DNA of 21,356 nucleotides from Stereocaulon alpinum (lineage: Eukaryota; Ascomycota; Lecanoromycetes; Lecanorales; Stereocaulaceae): positions 1 through 21,356 of the forward strand of contig JAEUBA010000227.1 of assembly GCA_018257865.1 (NCBI GenBank), given 5' to 3'. Below the pieces are notes generated by a model. It saw only the letters and a list, made by a program, of their open reading frames with translations, searched no databases and was not told where the DNA came from. The position numbers and the translations under genes were made by a program. Below, in pieces: positions 9,110 to 20,779 of the stretch; positions within the stretch are counted from its first letter, which is position 1; each line of letters starts with the position of its first letter.

Positions 9110-12100
9110 GTTATAGTTTATCTAATAGAAAACTTATAAGTAACTTATTTTATAGTAATCTAAAGCGACTTATAATATCTTACTCCGACGGAGGCTATCT
9201 AAGTTAATTAGTCGACTTATAGGTAGAGAATTTATTATAGTAGAGGGCGACTATATAGATATCTACTCCTATTATCTATACTAGCTTATATTCTTTATTA
9301 AACTAGCTTAGACTTCGTTTTCGGAACTTCTTATATATAATATATTAGTTAGTTCGTTAAATCGCTATAAAGAAGATATTAAAGTATATCTAATACGCTT
9401 AAAACTATTTAATATAGCGGATTTACGGTACTACCTTATACTATAAATACTTAAGTAAGTATTTATTAGAGCTATAATTAGATACCGTATCTAATATTAG
9501 ATCCTTCTTTAGCGGAGGGTCCTTAACTAATAATATACTTTCGTTAATATTAGAAGCGGGCTGTATATATTAAAGGATCTAGATAGTAAGCTTCGCCTTA
9601 ATAAGGGTAGAAGTAGATATTACTATATTTAGATACCTTTTAGTCTAGGACGAAGTAGTAGCTATAGCTTAATCTCGAATAATAATACTTAACTTTAACT
9701 TATAAATACTAAATATTATAGATACTACTTAGAAATATATAATTACTACTAGCGCTATCTTCGCCTTAGTACTAATAATAAGAGCTGCGTCCTCTTTCCT
9801 CTATTCTTTAACCCTATAGTATATTACTTATAAAGTATCTCCTCTACCCCTAAGTTTTACGGCGCTATCGCTTCCTTAGGCTAGGGACTTAAGCTTATAT
9901 ACTTCCTTCTTTACCTAGCCGTTAATCTATTCTATAGTACTTTAGGGGGTCTATAGTTAATAAGCTAGGTAATTATACTAAGATATTATTACTAATTAAT
10001 ATTATACTCGCGTAATTTAGCTACTACCTAGGCTTTATTAATAATATATTAGGTCTTTCTATCCCTTAACTACCAGCGGATCTATACTTTAACTAAGATT
10101 ATATCCTTTTTCTTTAGTCTATTTCACGCTGTCGCTAGTAAAGCTAGTATAATAAATTCGAGATTATTCGGCGCTTCTAACTAATTAGTTAGGTTTATAG
10201 TAAAGTTATAATTCTCTTAAAAGTAATATAGAGACTAATATATTTCCTTAGTCTATAATCGCTACTAGCGCGCTTATACTCTAACTACTACTATTATTCT
10301 AATTACCCTCCTATAAGCTTTTCTTACGCGGCCGTTAGGCTATAGTATTAGCTACTAGCTATACTTTTTAGAAGTATACTACCTTATACTTAAAGCCGCT
10401 ATATCTATATATATATATATCGACTAGTATTTCCTTACTACCTCTATCTTATAGTATCTTATACCGAAACTCTAGCTTTCGCAGGGGCTACTCGCGAGCT
10501 CTAATATTAAAGTACCCTAGTAGCTTTAGGATAACTATTAATATTCTAAGGTCGCTAGATATTAGAGCTAGTTAGTACTTAATCGTATAAATACCTTCTA
10601 TTAGCTTTTAATATTCCTATAGGGTCGCCCTTTTATAATCGCTTTATAGGAGGCTAAAGAATAAGTTACTAGTCTTAATCTCCTTATTAGACTAAGTAAA
10701 CTATTTAGATAATCTTATTTTAGGTATAGAGACTTTAGTAATTAGCTTTAATAATATATATACTTAGTAAATATAGTAAATAGCCTATAAGATTATTCTT
10801 TCTAAAGCTTAGTATATTATCCCTTTTATAGTAGGAAATACTAAAAAATACTATCTTTAATATTCCTATCCCCTAGGTCGATACCCTAATAGTCTAATAG
10901 AATAGATTCTATATCTACTTAGGCCTTTAACCTCTCTTCGAAAGTATAATTAAAGTCTACTAGGGTACCTTCTATATCTATACGGAGCTTAGTAGCTTTC
11001 TCTAAGAACCTTATCTTAGCTACTTAAGTATCTTTATAATATACTAGCTTCTATAGTAAGAAACCGTTTATCTTAGTAAGCTCTATCACTCGTTCTAATA
11101 GTATTATTAGTTAATATTTCTTAGATATTCTAAGTTAGTAAGGTAGCTCCTTATATAACGATATTATCCCCCTATACCTTATAATCTAATTATCTAAAGT
11201 ACTAATATTACCTACTCTACCGGATCTAAGACGCTTATAAAAGATTAGATAGATTATCGCTTACTATTAAGTCCTAGTACCTTAAAAGGCTATATAACGG
11301 TCTATAGTTTTCTTACTCCTTATAGTTCAGGGTACCTCTAGACTCTCTTTATATTAATAGTTATAGTAGGTTAGAGGACTTACGTCGCTATCTAGTAAGT
11401 TAGTTATTATAGTATAGGGTTCTAATATATTAGGTAAAAGTATAATATTAATAGTCTTTAATAAGGTATCTATATTAGGGCGCTAAAATTACTTTAGATA
11501 GCGTAGTACCGCTATTATTTCTTTATAAAGCGAACGAAGGAAAGTAATTATAAGGAGATATAGTATATATTTAATAATATAGTTCGCTATTAGATACTCT
11601 TAAGTATCTAGTTATAGATTATAAAGGGATAGCCTAAAGTAGATACTAAAAAGAGCTATAAAGATAGCTCTCGCTATATATTAGAGGCTAATAAGTACCG
11701 ACCTATTATATCTAACCGAATAATAAACTAATAGAACTAGCGATAACTACTTTAGACTATAATTTAATAGTCCTAAAGGATTTAGAGAAGTAGAGAGATA
11801 TTTAGGTATTAAAGACTTCCTAGGTATAATATAATACTATCCCCTATCTTAAATAAAGGTAGCGAGTCTTCTATCTACCTTAGGAGTATATATACTAACT
11901 TAAATCTACTAGTACCCGTTCTTACCGCCTAAGACCTAAGCTTTAGCCTTATATTTTTATAGTAGCTAAAGTAGCTAATATACTATAGGATAAACCCTCG
12001 CCTTATAGGGAGAGTATTATCTATTTCTTATACTATAAAAAGAGCTATTCGTAGAAAGGGTTAAGGTAGGTACTTAGAGCTATTAAGGGATCGTAATAAG

Positions 12101-12470
12101 TCTTAACTAATAGTTATATCTATATAAGCGTTTATTACTTCCGCTCTATAATTAAACAACTTTAATAAATACAGCTCTAAAATATATAAGGGAAGGAGAA
12201 AAGGTAGAGTTAGCTATATTACTTCTCCTATAATATCTACTAAGTATTATACTATTATAGTAAGGCGCTATAGAGATAAGGTACTATAGTTATAATATAC
12301 TATTCCAGCGGTATAGTAATAAGGCGCTAGGATAGTAGACTACTATTCTAATATTATAAATAGGGGTGAAGATTCTATCGAAGTAGGGGGTAGTATATTA
12401 TATAAGATAATAATATAACCGCTACGTTTATTACTAATTCCTATAGTAGTATAAAATCTAGTAGTCTACC
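9110..12470. pseudogene. Long RIP-degraded coding-like tract, family and strand unresolved
   Basis: About 3.3 kb in which both strands show long stretches free of stops other than RIP-type TAG/TAA. This suggests decayed coding DNA, perhaps a large transposon protein, but I found no reverse transcriptase, integrase, transposase DDE, helicase or tyrosine-recombinase motif I could defend. Local peptide-like composition (Gln, Leu, Ser and Tyr-rich) is partly an artefact of the TA-rich sequence. The limits are approximate and more than one element may be present. Confidence 0.25.
10400..10422. repeat. (AT)n microsatellite
   Basis: A short, nearly pure TA dinucleotide run (tatatctatatatatatata) within the unidentified tract. 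It may be RIP-enhanced rather than a slippage repeat. Confidence 0.5.
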
Positions 12471-12479
12471 CTATAGCGC

Positions 12480-12690
12480 TTTACTACTAGACCGCCTTAT
12501 AAGACGTACCTCGCCTTACTAGTAATACCTTACGGGAACTATACCGCCTTACTAGTAGTACCTCTCTAAAATAGTACCTTACTATTACAGCCTTATAGAC
12601 CGCCTCTACTAGCAGTACCTTACTAAAGTAGTACCTTACTACTAAAGTATATTACTAATACTCTAGTAGTACCTCTATAACTACGCCTAG
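12480..12690. repeat. Degenerate short tandem repeats
   Basis: Motifs such as agtagtacctta and accgcctta recur many times with irregular spacing. Examples are the blocks around 12500-12560 and 12595-12680. No fixed period could be set by eye. It marks the right edge of the long degraded tract. Confidence 0.5.
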
Positions 12691-12719
12691 AGAAATAGAT
12701 ATCCGCAGTATATTAGTAA

Positions 12720-14250
12720 AGATACTTAATAATAAATATTTTTTTTTATAAGATAATCCTAAAAGGGCTATAACTACTCTTAAAGAAGATAGCTGCGTAC
12801 TACTTAAGGGTTTAACTATACTAGATATCTACTAAGAAGCTATAAATTAATACTATAAATAGAGAGGTAATAAAAGGTATTAGAGCGAGTATAGAGCTTT
12901 AGGAGTAAACTTAATTATAGAAGGTATTACTAAGGAGGTAATATTAAATAGAGTATTACGCCCTATCTTTCTCTTATATATAAAGCTAATATATAACTCT
13001 TAGGCTATTATATACCTACTCTTTTCTAAATATAGCTTATTCCTAGTCTCCCTATAGATAGTCTAGTTACTTCCTTAAAGATCCTTAATAAAGAAGTATT
13101 AGTACCGGAACTGCTAGATAATATTACGAATTAATATTACGCTACAAAATTTCGTAGACATAACTATAATAGAGAAGGACTCTCGAAATATAAGGAGGTA
13201 ATATTAAAGAGGGACGGTAATACTAATACTAAATAGGTAGTAACCTCTCTACAGCTAATTAGCGAAGTAGAAAACCTAAGAATTTCTATATATAAGTAGA
13301 TATCTATATTATTAGCGGAGAGATATTTACTAAATTAGCCTAAAGTTATTATTCTTTAAAAGGCTAAATAATTAACGTCCTTTAATTAGCTAGACTAATA
13401 CCTAATTATTAATTACCTTAGAATTATTATCTACTAGATCCTTATTATTACTATCTTCCTTATTATTAGTCTTATTATCTATATAATCTTTACTCCTATA
13501 CCTACTCTTATTACTTTCTAAAAAATTATTATCCTTAAAATACTAAAAGCTATCCCTACTACCCTCCTTACTATTATTATTCCTACTCTTAGTATTAGTA
13601 TCCTTATTATCTTATTTATTAAGTTCGATCTTTATATCTTTCCCGTATTCTTCTTATTTTAGTATTTTTATAATATAGGATTATATAATTATATTAAAGA
13701 TATTTTAATAAGTATTAGGCTTTTCTTTCCCTCTAGCCTCCTATACTACTTTAGACTAATTAATCTAGTTAAGAATTAATTCCTATATTTTTATTATTTC
13801 TACTAGAGGAATAACGTAGTACTAACTAGTAGGAGGATATTAAGACTTAAGTAAAGGAAAACTAGCTAGATAAGGTAGCATACTTAAAATTCCTCCCTTA
13901 ATAGTAATCTTACGTTTCTTTACCTCTCCTTCCTATAGAAAAGTATCTTATTCGCTAAATAAGATAGATTACTTACCCCCCTTACTTAGTAAGGGGTAGG
14001 GAGTATATAGTAGGTCTGCCTTATAGTATTTATTTATTTACTACAGTAGTTTAAGCTTCGGACGTTATAGAGATAATATATTAGGCCTTCGCTTTAAGCT
14101 TATAATACTCGATTATTCTATTTTATTTAAGGTTAAGGGAAAATTTAGAAGGAGGTATAGTATTTCTACCTTTAATTAATAAATTATTTTCTATTATTAT
14201 TATCTAATAAATTCTCTTAAGTCCCTATATTTATCTATTTCTAGCTCCCC
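12720..14250. pseudogene. RIP-degraded coding-like tract, unidentified
   Basis: The plus strand at about 12760-13390 and the minus strand at about 13930-13400 both give protein-like readings if RIP stops are ignored. The minus-strand reading at 13640-13400 is very Asn/Lys/Ser/Asp-rich and low-complexity. Two genes on opposite strands, or one gene plus shadow frames, are equally possible. No family recognised. Confidence 0.25.
13978..13996. other. Perfect short inverted repeat (hairpin)
   Basis: ccccttacttagtaagggg has 8-bp arms around a 3-base loop. It lies in AT-rich decayed DNA. No U-tract follows and no gene ends here, so a terminator role is not indicated. Confidence 0.5.
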
Positions 14251-14464
14251 TCTATTTTAGATCCCCTCCTTAACCTATTAGAAGTAGATACTAGAGAGGG
14301 AGCTAAAAGTAGATAATTACTTAGTTAAATAAGTCCCGCCTCTTTTAACGGAGAGGTTTTAGTAGATCTTATAGAATATCTATAGCTGAAAAGACGTAGA
14401 TATAGAATAGATATTAGAGCTTATAGAGAATACTAACGCTAAGCTAGAATTAAATCTTATACTA

Positions 14465-14570
14465 GAAGTAGATACTTAAGCTAGTAGTAGATACTTAAGC
14501 TAGAAGTAGATACTTAAGCTAGAAGTAGATACTTAAGCTAGTAGTAGATACTTAAGCTAGAAGTAGATAC
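14465..14570. repeat. 19-bp tandem repeat array
   Basis: Units of gaagtagatacttaagcta start at 14465, 14484, 14503, 14522, 14541 and 14560 (partial), about 5.6 copies. Variation is limited to one position (gaag or gtag). The period is not a multiple of three, so it is probably non-coding. The units are far more alike than the 15-bp array at 4046-4375. Confidence 0.9.
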
Positions 14571-14879
14571 TATATAAGAATAAGGATTAGGAAATCTACT
14601 AAGGAATAGATTAATTAAGATACCTATTTTCTCTCTTTAAAACCCTTATTTAGAGTTAACGCTACTATAACTTACTTCTATAAGTCTAAAATAGTATAAT
14701 TTACTAGTATATTATAATTATATCTGCTATACTAAGGTAACCTACTACGCCTAAATCTTAGGCTTAATATAAGTAGAGGATTAAGACCTATAATAGGATA
14801 TAAAAAGATAAACTATCCCTAAAGGAAATAGTAGGCTACTTAGTATAAGGAAATTTAAAAAGGGAAGAAGCTCTACGTC

Positions 14880-15330
14880 TAAAATTAGGCGAAGTAGCGC
14901 GAACGTCTTAATAAACTATCTACCTTAGACCTAGAAGTCTTAAAAGTATTAGATATAAAAGAATATATACTAGAGGTATAGGGGATATTATTAGGAAAGC
15001 TCGCTACTAAAGAGAATTATTTAAAGGGATTAGTAGAGGAGTTAGGTCCGCTAATCGCAAACTTTAATAAATAAGTTTAAGAGGTAGAAGAAGTTATATA
15101 ATCTATATAGTATTAAGCGCCTTAATTAGGATTTAAACTTAGTAAACTACGTCCTCTTAGCTAGACGAGCTATCTAAATCTAGTATTTAGAGCGGTAGAT
15201 TTAAACCGCTAAATAAGGTATTATACTTAGATATAATTATAAAGCTATTCCTTAGGTCTATACTATATATAGACTTACCGACGTATATACGGTTAGTTAG
15301 ATAGAAGTATATATTAATAGTAGTAATATT
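14880..15330 (+). pseudogene. Fragment of an unidentified reading frame
   Basis: With RIP stops read as Gln/Trp, one plus-strand frame gives about 130-150 residues. It is Leu/Lys/Glu-rich and probably helical at about 14910-15110, then passes into a Pro/Ser/Leu segment. It faces the DUF3723 relic tail to tail. The family is unknown; a capsid-like or coiled-coil accessory protein is possible but unsupported. Confidence 0.3.
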
Positions 15331-15379
15331 AGTTAAAAACTAAATTATAGTAAAGGATATAAAGGTATATAAATAGGAG

Positions 15380-17330
15380 TTATAGAATTTATTTCTTTTA
15401 TACCTAATCTTCTATAGAGATATTATCGTTAGTAACTCTCTTTTTAGTATTATCCTTAAATAATCTAGTATTATCGCTTAATTAGGAAGTAGATATAGCG
15501 AGCTGGGGGGATATATAAATTCTTTCTATTAGAAATAGAAGAATAACGTACGTACTATTTACTATAGCAGCTTTAAAGTATTCTAAGGGGTATAATAATT
15601 AAAGAGCTATATTAAATAGATATTATCCCTCCCTTACGTATTTTTCTACTATAAGCTCTACTAAAGAGGAAAGAGATAGATCGAAAAAGTATTCTTCTAT
15701 TATAATCTAATTATCTCTATTACGAAAGATAAATTTAAACTATTCTTAAAGGGTTTTATCCTCCTCTATAGCTTCTATAGGCGCTAAAGTAATTAGCTAA
15801 AGATAAGTTTCCTTAAATAGGACCCTTTCTTTAAGCGGGCCCTCTTTAGGTAAGATCTTATTTAAATAAAAACTTAATAAAATTATAGAAGGCGCTACTA
15901 AACCCTATTCTCTCTCGCTATTATATAGTACTAGCTCTTTAACATTATTTATTAGTTAAGGTTCCTAATTTCCCTAAATACTTTATAAATAGGGCGGACT
16001 TTTAAATAAATAGCTTATATCTCCTAGCTACTCTATATAATCTTACTATTCGCTTATATCTTAATCCTCTTATATTTCCTCCGCCTTTAGTTACTCCTAG
16101 GCTACGTATATTTAATCTATAACTTCTTATATTAGGTCTTATTCTTAATCTTAATTACTATTTTCTCTTTCCTAATTATTTAATTTAGGTTCCGAATAAG
16201 AAACCTATCTGCTAAAGTAGGCTAGATAAATAGACCTCCTTATAAAAATAGGTTAGATACTACTCCCTTAGCTTTCGTTAATATTATATATATTATTAAG
16301 GAAAAGAAAGTCCTTACTCTACTTAAATACTAAGTTAAAGGGATATATATATCTTCTCTCCTAGTACTCTCTAAGTCTATTAATAATATATATAGGCTTT
16401 AATTACTTAGATAGTAACTATCCGTCTATATAACTAAAGTACTTCGCCTTTAAATTACTAATCTTTTCTAACTTAAACCTTAACTACTCCGCTAAGTCGG
16501 CTAGTTTATATAGTATAAATCTATTAAGATCCTTTATTATCTAAATCTCTCTTTTACTAAGTTTAAGCTCTAACTTCGTAGAGCCTAGTAATAACTTATA
16601 AAGGTATTATATAATATAGAGAAATACTTATTAGTAGTATAAAGCTACGCGATTTTAAGTAGTACTAAATTTAAAAATAAAGACTAATTCCGCTTTTTAG
16701 ATAATATATTTACCTCTCTTCTAATTTATTTTAGAGAAGCTCTGCGCTATCGCTATATATAGAGTTCCCCTAGGAGGCACCTTTACTAATCTCTTTACCT
16801 AATAGGCGTAGGCTTAGATATACTTAAAGTCTTTAAAGAAAGTCTAAAGAGTAGGGATAAGACCTTCTTATACCTATAGCTTCGCCTAGATCTCTATATA
16901 ATAGTCTAAGTTAAATACGCTAAATATCTCTCCTTTTTTTAGTTAACGATATAAAGTTATACTATTAGATATTAATATACTTAGTACTTTAAGTTCTAGC
17001 GCCTTTACTATAATATAGTCTACCTTTTATATATTATACTTATTATATTAAATTAAGTCGGTCTAGAATCTCCTAATATAGTTAAGGTAATAAAATATCT
17101 CCTATAGCTTAATAGTCTTATAAGCTTATAATATATAAGAAGGGCTAGCCTACCTTATTATATTTTAAACTAATTATAGCTTTTATTACGCCGAACTATA
17201 TTCCGTCTAGCTATAGACTTAGGAAAGGTAATAGGGAATTAAAAGCTACTATATAGTCTACTCTTTATAATAGCCTCCTTAACTCCTATTACTTATTCTC
17301 TATTAGATATACCTACTATTAAGCTACTAT
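15380..17330 (-). pseudogene. DUF3723-family protein gene (RIP-inactivated)
   Basis: One minus-strand frame stays in register over about 1.9 kb with no indels, broken only by TAA/TAG at former Gln/Trp codons. Segments match the DUF3723 family as I remember it. A VPPRGTLY segment starts at 16780. It is followed by a Leu/Tyr-rich helical stretch and a LADLAE..RF segment (about 16480). Next come a KDFLFL block and an IRRSIYLAYF motif (about 16300-16220), an acidic linker, and a C-terminal domain ending in EKY...LFN and YFKAA..N.TYVILLF (about 15650-15530). Its biochemical role is unknown. Published surveys list DUF3723 among genes carried by fungal Starship transposons. The N-terminus is not clear; the start given is approximate. 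No close functional partner is visible. Confidence 0.7.
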
Positions 17331-17708
17331 AAGGGGGTTAAGGTAATATCAACGGATCTTATAGTATACTTTACTATCGGTAGGTTTCTTCTTATTAGAT
17401 AATTACTTAGTTAAGTAGGTCCTTAAATTATCGCTTAAATCTAGAGGTATAAGTAAGAGATATTCTACTTAATTATAAGTTAGTTGATTATACTAGCTAA
17501 GTATAGATCTATAGTCTACTAAAGTTAAGGAGGGGTTATCTCCCTCCCCGCTTAAACCTAATACTAACTGTAGAGATATTTAAGCTAAAATTCTAAGGGA
17601 AGTTATAATTTAGGCCGTTCGGTCTACGCGTTATTAAGTAAAATAGTAGAAGAGATTTTAGTAGAGTAGGTAGTAAGGTCTAATTATTCGTAGTTAATTA
17701 TAGCTATT

Positions 17709-18023
17709 TGTTACGGGTAACCCCGCAAGGTTACGGGTAAGGTATGTGATAGGGTTAATAGGTAAAGGACACTTAGGAGAGGACCTAGTAATATAAGTAA
17801 TCTAGGGTATATTAGGTAGATTATAGAGTAATATAGTAGATATAGGGCTAGATCACCTAGATTATATTAGGGCTTAGTATAATTAAGGTAAATATATAAG
17901 GAAGGGTTTTCCTTTAGTAGAATATTTTCTTATCTCCTTATATTTAACTTATATAATTAAGAGGAGTCTTAGCTAAAGATAATTTAATAACTATCTATCT
18001 CTATTACCTTCTAGTACTTAATA
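17709..18023 (+). mobile_element. 5' LTR of Gypsy B
   Basis: It starts TGTTACGGGTAACC, a typical fungal Gypsy LTR start, with an 11-bp direct repeat (gttacgggtaa at 17710-17720 and 17730-17740). The gag gene begins about 70 bp after the proposed end. That end (acttaata at 18016-18023, possibly a RIP-changed CTCAACA) is a guess, because the other LTR is not in the window. The first 60 bases keep several CA and TG dinucleotides. It is unrelated by eye to the Gypsy A LTR. Confidence 0.65.
17893..17900 (+). promoter_or_regulatory. TATA-like box in the Gypsy B LTR
   Basis: tatataag lies about 185 bp into the LTR, a reasonable place for the U3 promoter of an LTR retrotransposon. In TA-saturated RIP DNA such a motif can easily arise by chance. 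Confidence 0.3.
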
Positions 18024-18095
18024 TACTATATAATTTACCTATAGGAGTTAAACTACCCTATTATACTTTAAATACTATACTTTAGACTATATAGT

Positions 18096-19960
18096 ATAAG
18101 CACTTCCGGTTCTACCTTAGGGGAGAGACGGCGCGTTATATCTAAAGCGATAAGTAGATTTAAGGGAAAGGAGGTAGCTCCTATTCCTAAGGACGGAATT
18201 ACTATTAGCGAAGGAGGAATAAAGTTACCTACCCCTACTAAGTTCTCTAGTAGGAAGGGAGGACTAAATATATTTCTTTAATAAATTAACCTATATATAG
18301 TATTTAATATATTAAGTTTCTATACTATAAAGGCTAGGAACGTATTTTACTTATTATACCTTAAAGGTAATATAGTAGTAGTACTTTAACCTTAGTTAGA
18401 AGAATATCTTATAATCTAGAACCCTAATATAATAGAGGATAACTCTTTAAAGATTATTTCTAATAAGGCGTATATTAGGAACTTATTAAGGTTCTATTTT
18501 AGGGATAGTACTAAAGAGAGAAGGCTAAAATAAAAGCTTATAAATCTCTAGTAGAAGGGACCTATAATAGAATATATAGTATAGTTTAGAGGAATTACCT
18601 ATTAGCTTAAGTAGTTAGAAGATACTTAAGCCGCTACGTATTAAAAAGGACTAAAGGATAAGGTTAAGGATAAGCTCGCCTATTCTAATAATATTAGAAA
18701 CTTTATATAATTAGTATCTAAGGTCTACTCTATTAATAATAGGCTATATAAAAGAAAGATAGAACGGAAGTCTTTAGGTCTAGTTACTAGGTTTAGGAGA
18801 AAAAAAAATATTTCGGCTATAAAAGCGAAATTCTTTGGGAAACCTTATAAAGGAAAGAAGTAGAAGAAGGACCTATCTAATATAGAATACTATAGATACT
18901 ATAAGAAGGGATACTATTAAAATAAGTACCCTTAATAAGAATAGGTAGCTATAGTAGGGGATATATACCCTAGCTATAATAAATAGGAGTAGCTGGAATA
19001 ACTAGTATAGTTAACTAATAAAGAGTATAATTACTTAAGTTAGACGGCTTACTATAATAATTTATACTAAATATATCTTAGTAAAAAGGATAGATTAGGA
19101 TAGTATCCTTAGAAGCTGAGATACTAAGTATCTATAGTAAATAGTAAAGAATACTTTAGTAAGGATTAGGTTAATAATCCCCGCTAAGAACTATCCTCTA
19201 GAAGCGAGTTAGGAGAGCTTATAGAGGGAGAAGCCTTATTAAATAATAAAACCCTTAATAGAATCGAGGCTTTAAGGTTAGATACCTAAAGGACTCGCGA
19301 AGAACTACTAGAATCCTATTAATAGCGACTAGAGTACGTAGAGTAGTAAGTAACTAATCTTTATAATAAGCTAGATAAAACTAATAAATATACTAAGAAG
19401 GTTACGTTAGAGTTCCTAATATAAGTATTAATAGTATTAATAAGTTATAAGGAAAGAGAAAACCTTATAAAATATAGGAATAGGTTAGCGTTAATTATTA
19501 AATTTATAGAATTCTTTCGGAAAATAACTAGAATAGGAATAAAGGAAGGACTTAAAGTATTTAAGGCCTTAATAGCCCGAAAGATTTAAGAAGTATTATA
19601 AGGGGATAAATATATAGACCTAAGGAATATAATTTATTAAAGAGTTCCCCTAAGGTTAAGATTCTTAAAGGACGGGAGTATTTTATTACCTAATTAAAGG
19701 CTTATTCTATATAAAGTCTAACTAACTATATAAGCCTTAGAATAAAAAGTTAAGAGTCTCCTAAAATATAAGGAAAAGATTCCTATCGACTAGTTTATTA
19801 GAGATAAGGCTAAGCTTTACGCTCTAGTTATAAAATACTTATCCTTAAAAAACTAGGAAGTTCCCTAGTAAATAGGCCGCCTAAAGGAACTAGCTGAAAG
19901 GTTAAATAAGTTACCTTAGCTAAATTATATAATAATATTAGATTCTAGTTTTAGGTAAAA
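18096..19960 (+). pseudogene. gag: Gypsy B gag polyprotein with zinc knuckle (RIP-inactivated)
   Basis: Open in frame 3 except for RIP-type stops. The likely start codon is ATA at 18096-18098 (formerly ATG), followed by a Ser/Thr-rich and then basic N-terminus. A Gag capsid-like region covers about 18220-18780. A CCHC zinc knuckle lies at about 18879-18930, its three Cys now Tyr codons and its His lost the same way. After the knuckle comes a segment like those of other fungal Gypsy elements, then a long Glu/Leu/Lys-rich, probably coiled-coil stretch (about 19240-19900). Gag would form the virus-like particle and package the RNA. Its frame runs into the protease region, which lies in the -1 frame. 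Confidence 0.8.
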
Positions 19961-20779
19961 GTCGATAGTATTCTAATAAGGGTTATTATTAATAGTAGAT
20001 TAAGTAAAGACTTAATTAGACTAAGTTTTATAAGGAAGTATAATTTACCTATACGAAAACGTAAGCTATACGCGTTAACGAACTTCGATAGATTAATAAT
20101 AGGGATTATTAATAGAAGTACTAAAATACTTAACCTAAGGATAGGACGAAGATATAAGAAGTATACCTTTAATTTAGTACTAAGAGGAGTTAATAATATT
20201 ACTTTAGAAATCCTATAGCTAAGGAAAGCTAACCTAATAATAGGTTAGGGTTCTTAAGATATAATATTTATAGATAGTATATTAAATAGAGTTCTACTAA
20301 TCTAAGAATATAAATCTCTCTTAGTAGTAGTATAAACCTAGGAAGAGATAAAGGATAATTTTAAGTTAGGAAATATTATAGTACTATAGAGTTAAGTTAA
20401 ACTTATAAGCGAGACTACTACTATAAAAATCCTAAATAAATATATAGAATTCGGAACTCTATTTTAAGAAGAGAGTATTAACGAAGCCCTTCCTAAGTAC
20501 TAACTATAGGACTATAAGATTAAACTAATCTTAGGTAAAGAACCTATAAAGAAGCTAATATACCTACTATTATAAGATAAAGCCGTTACTCTTATAAAGT
20601 ATATTAAAGAAAATAAATAGAAGGGGTTTATTTAAAAATCTTAATTACCTATAGAATATCCTATCCTATTTATACCTAAACTAAGTAGAGAATTACGTCT
20701 ATATATAGATTATAGAGTACTTAATAATATAACTATAAAGAATAGTTATCCCTTACGACTACCTATAATATCTAATAGC
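19930..20779 (+). pseudogene. pol: Gypsy B pol: aspartic protease and start of reverse transcriptase (interrupted)
   Basis: Read in frame 2. The retropepsin active-site segment is at about 19988-20010; the catalytic Asp codon now reads AAT (19991-19993), explained by TpG-to-TpA change of TTGAT. The second protease motif and a following LRKAN segment are at about 20190-20250. The N-terminal RT region is clear at 20440-20779: an EALPK block, a GKEP block, ENK.KGFI, YPILFIPK, then RLYIDYRVLNN and ITIKN.YPL. The frame stops at about 20779, where a LINE has inserted, so the RT catalytic core, RNase H and integrase are missing from view. The -1 offset from gag could be a programmed frameshift or a decay indel. 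Confidence 0.85.

Noticed and set aside
9110..12470. Copia pol or RecQ-like telomere-linked helicase
   Set aside because: No GKS/T, DEAH, YVDD, DDE or zinc-finger motif could be placed in either strand, even allowing for RIP changes.
13978..13996. Intrinsic terminator
   Set aside because: Bacterial-type terminators do not apply to this fungal nuclear sequence, and no T-tract or gene end is adjacent.
14880..15330. DUF3435 tyrosine-recombinase (Starship captain)
   Set aside because: The fragment is too short and shows no recombinase R-H-R-Y pattern; the composition is that of a helical or coiled-coil protein.
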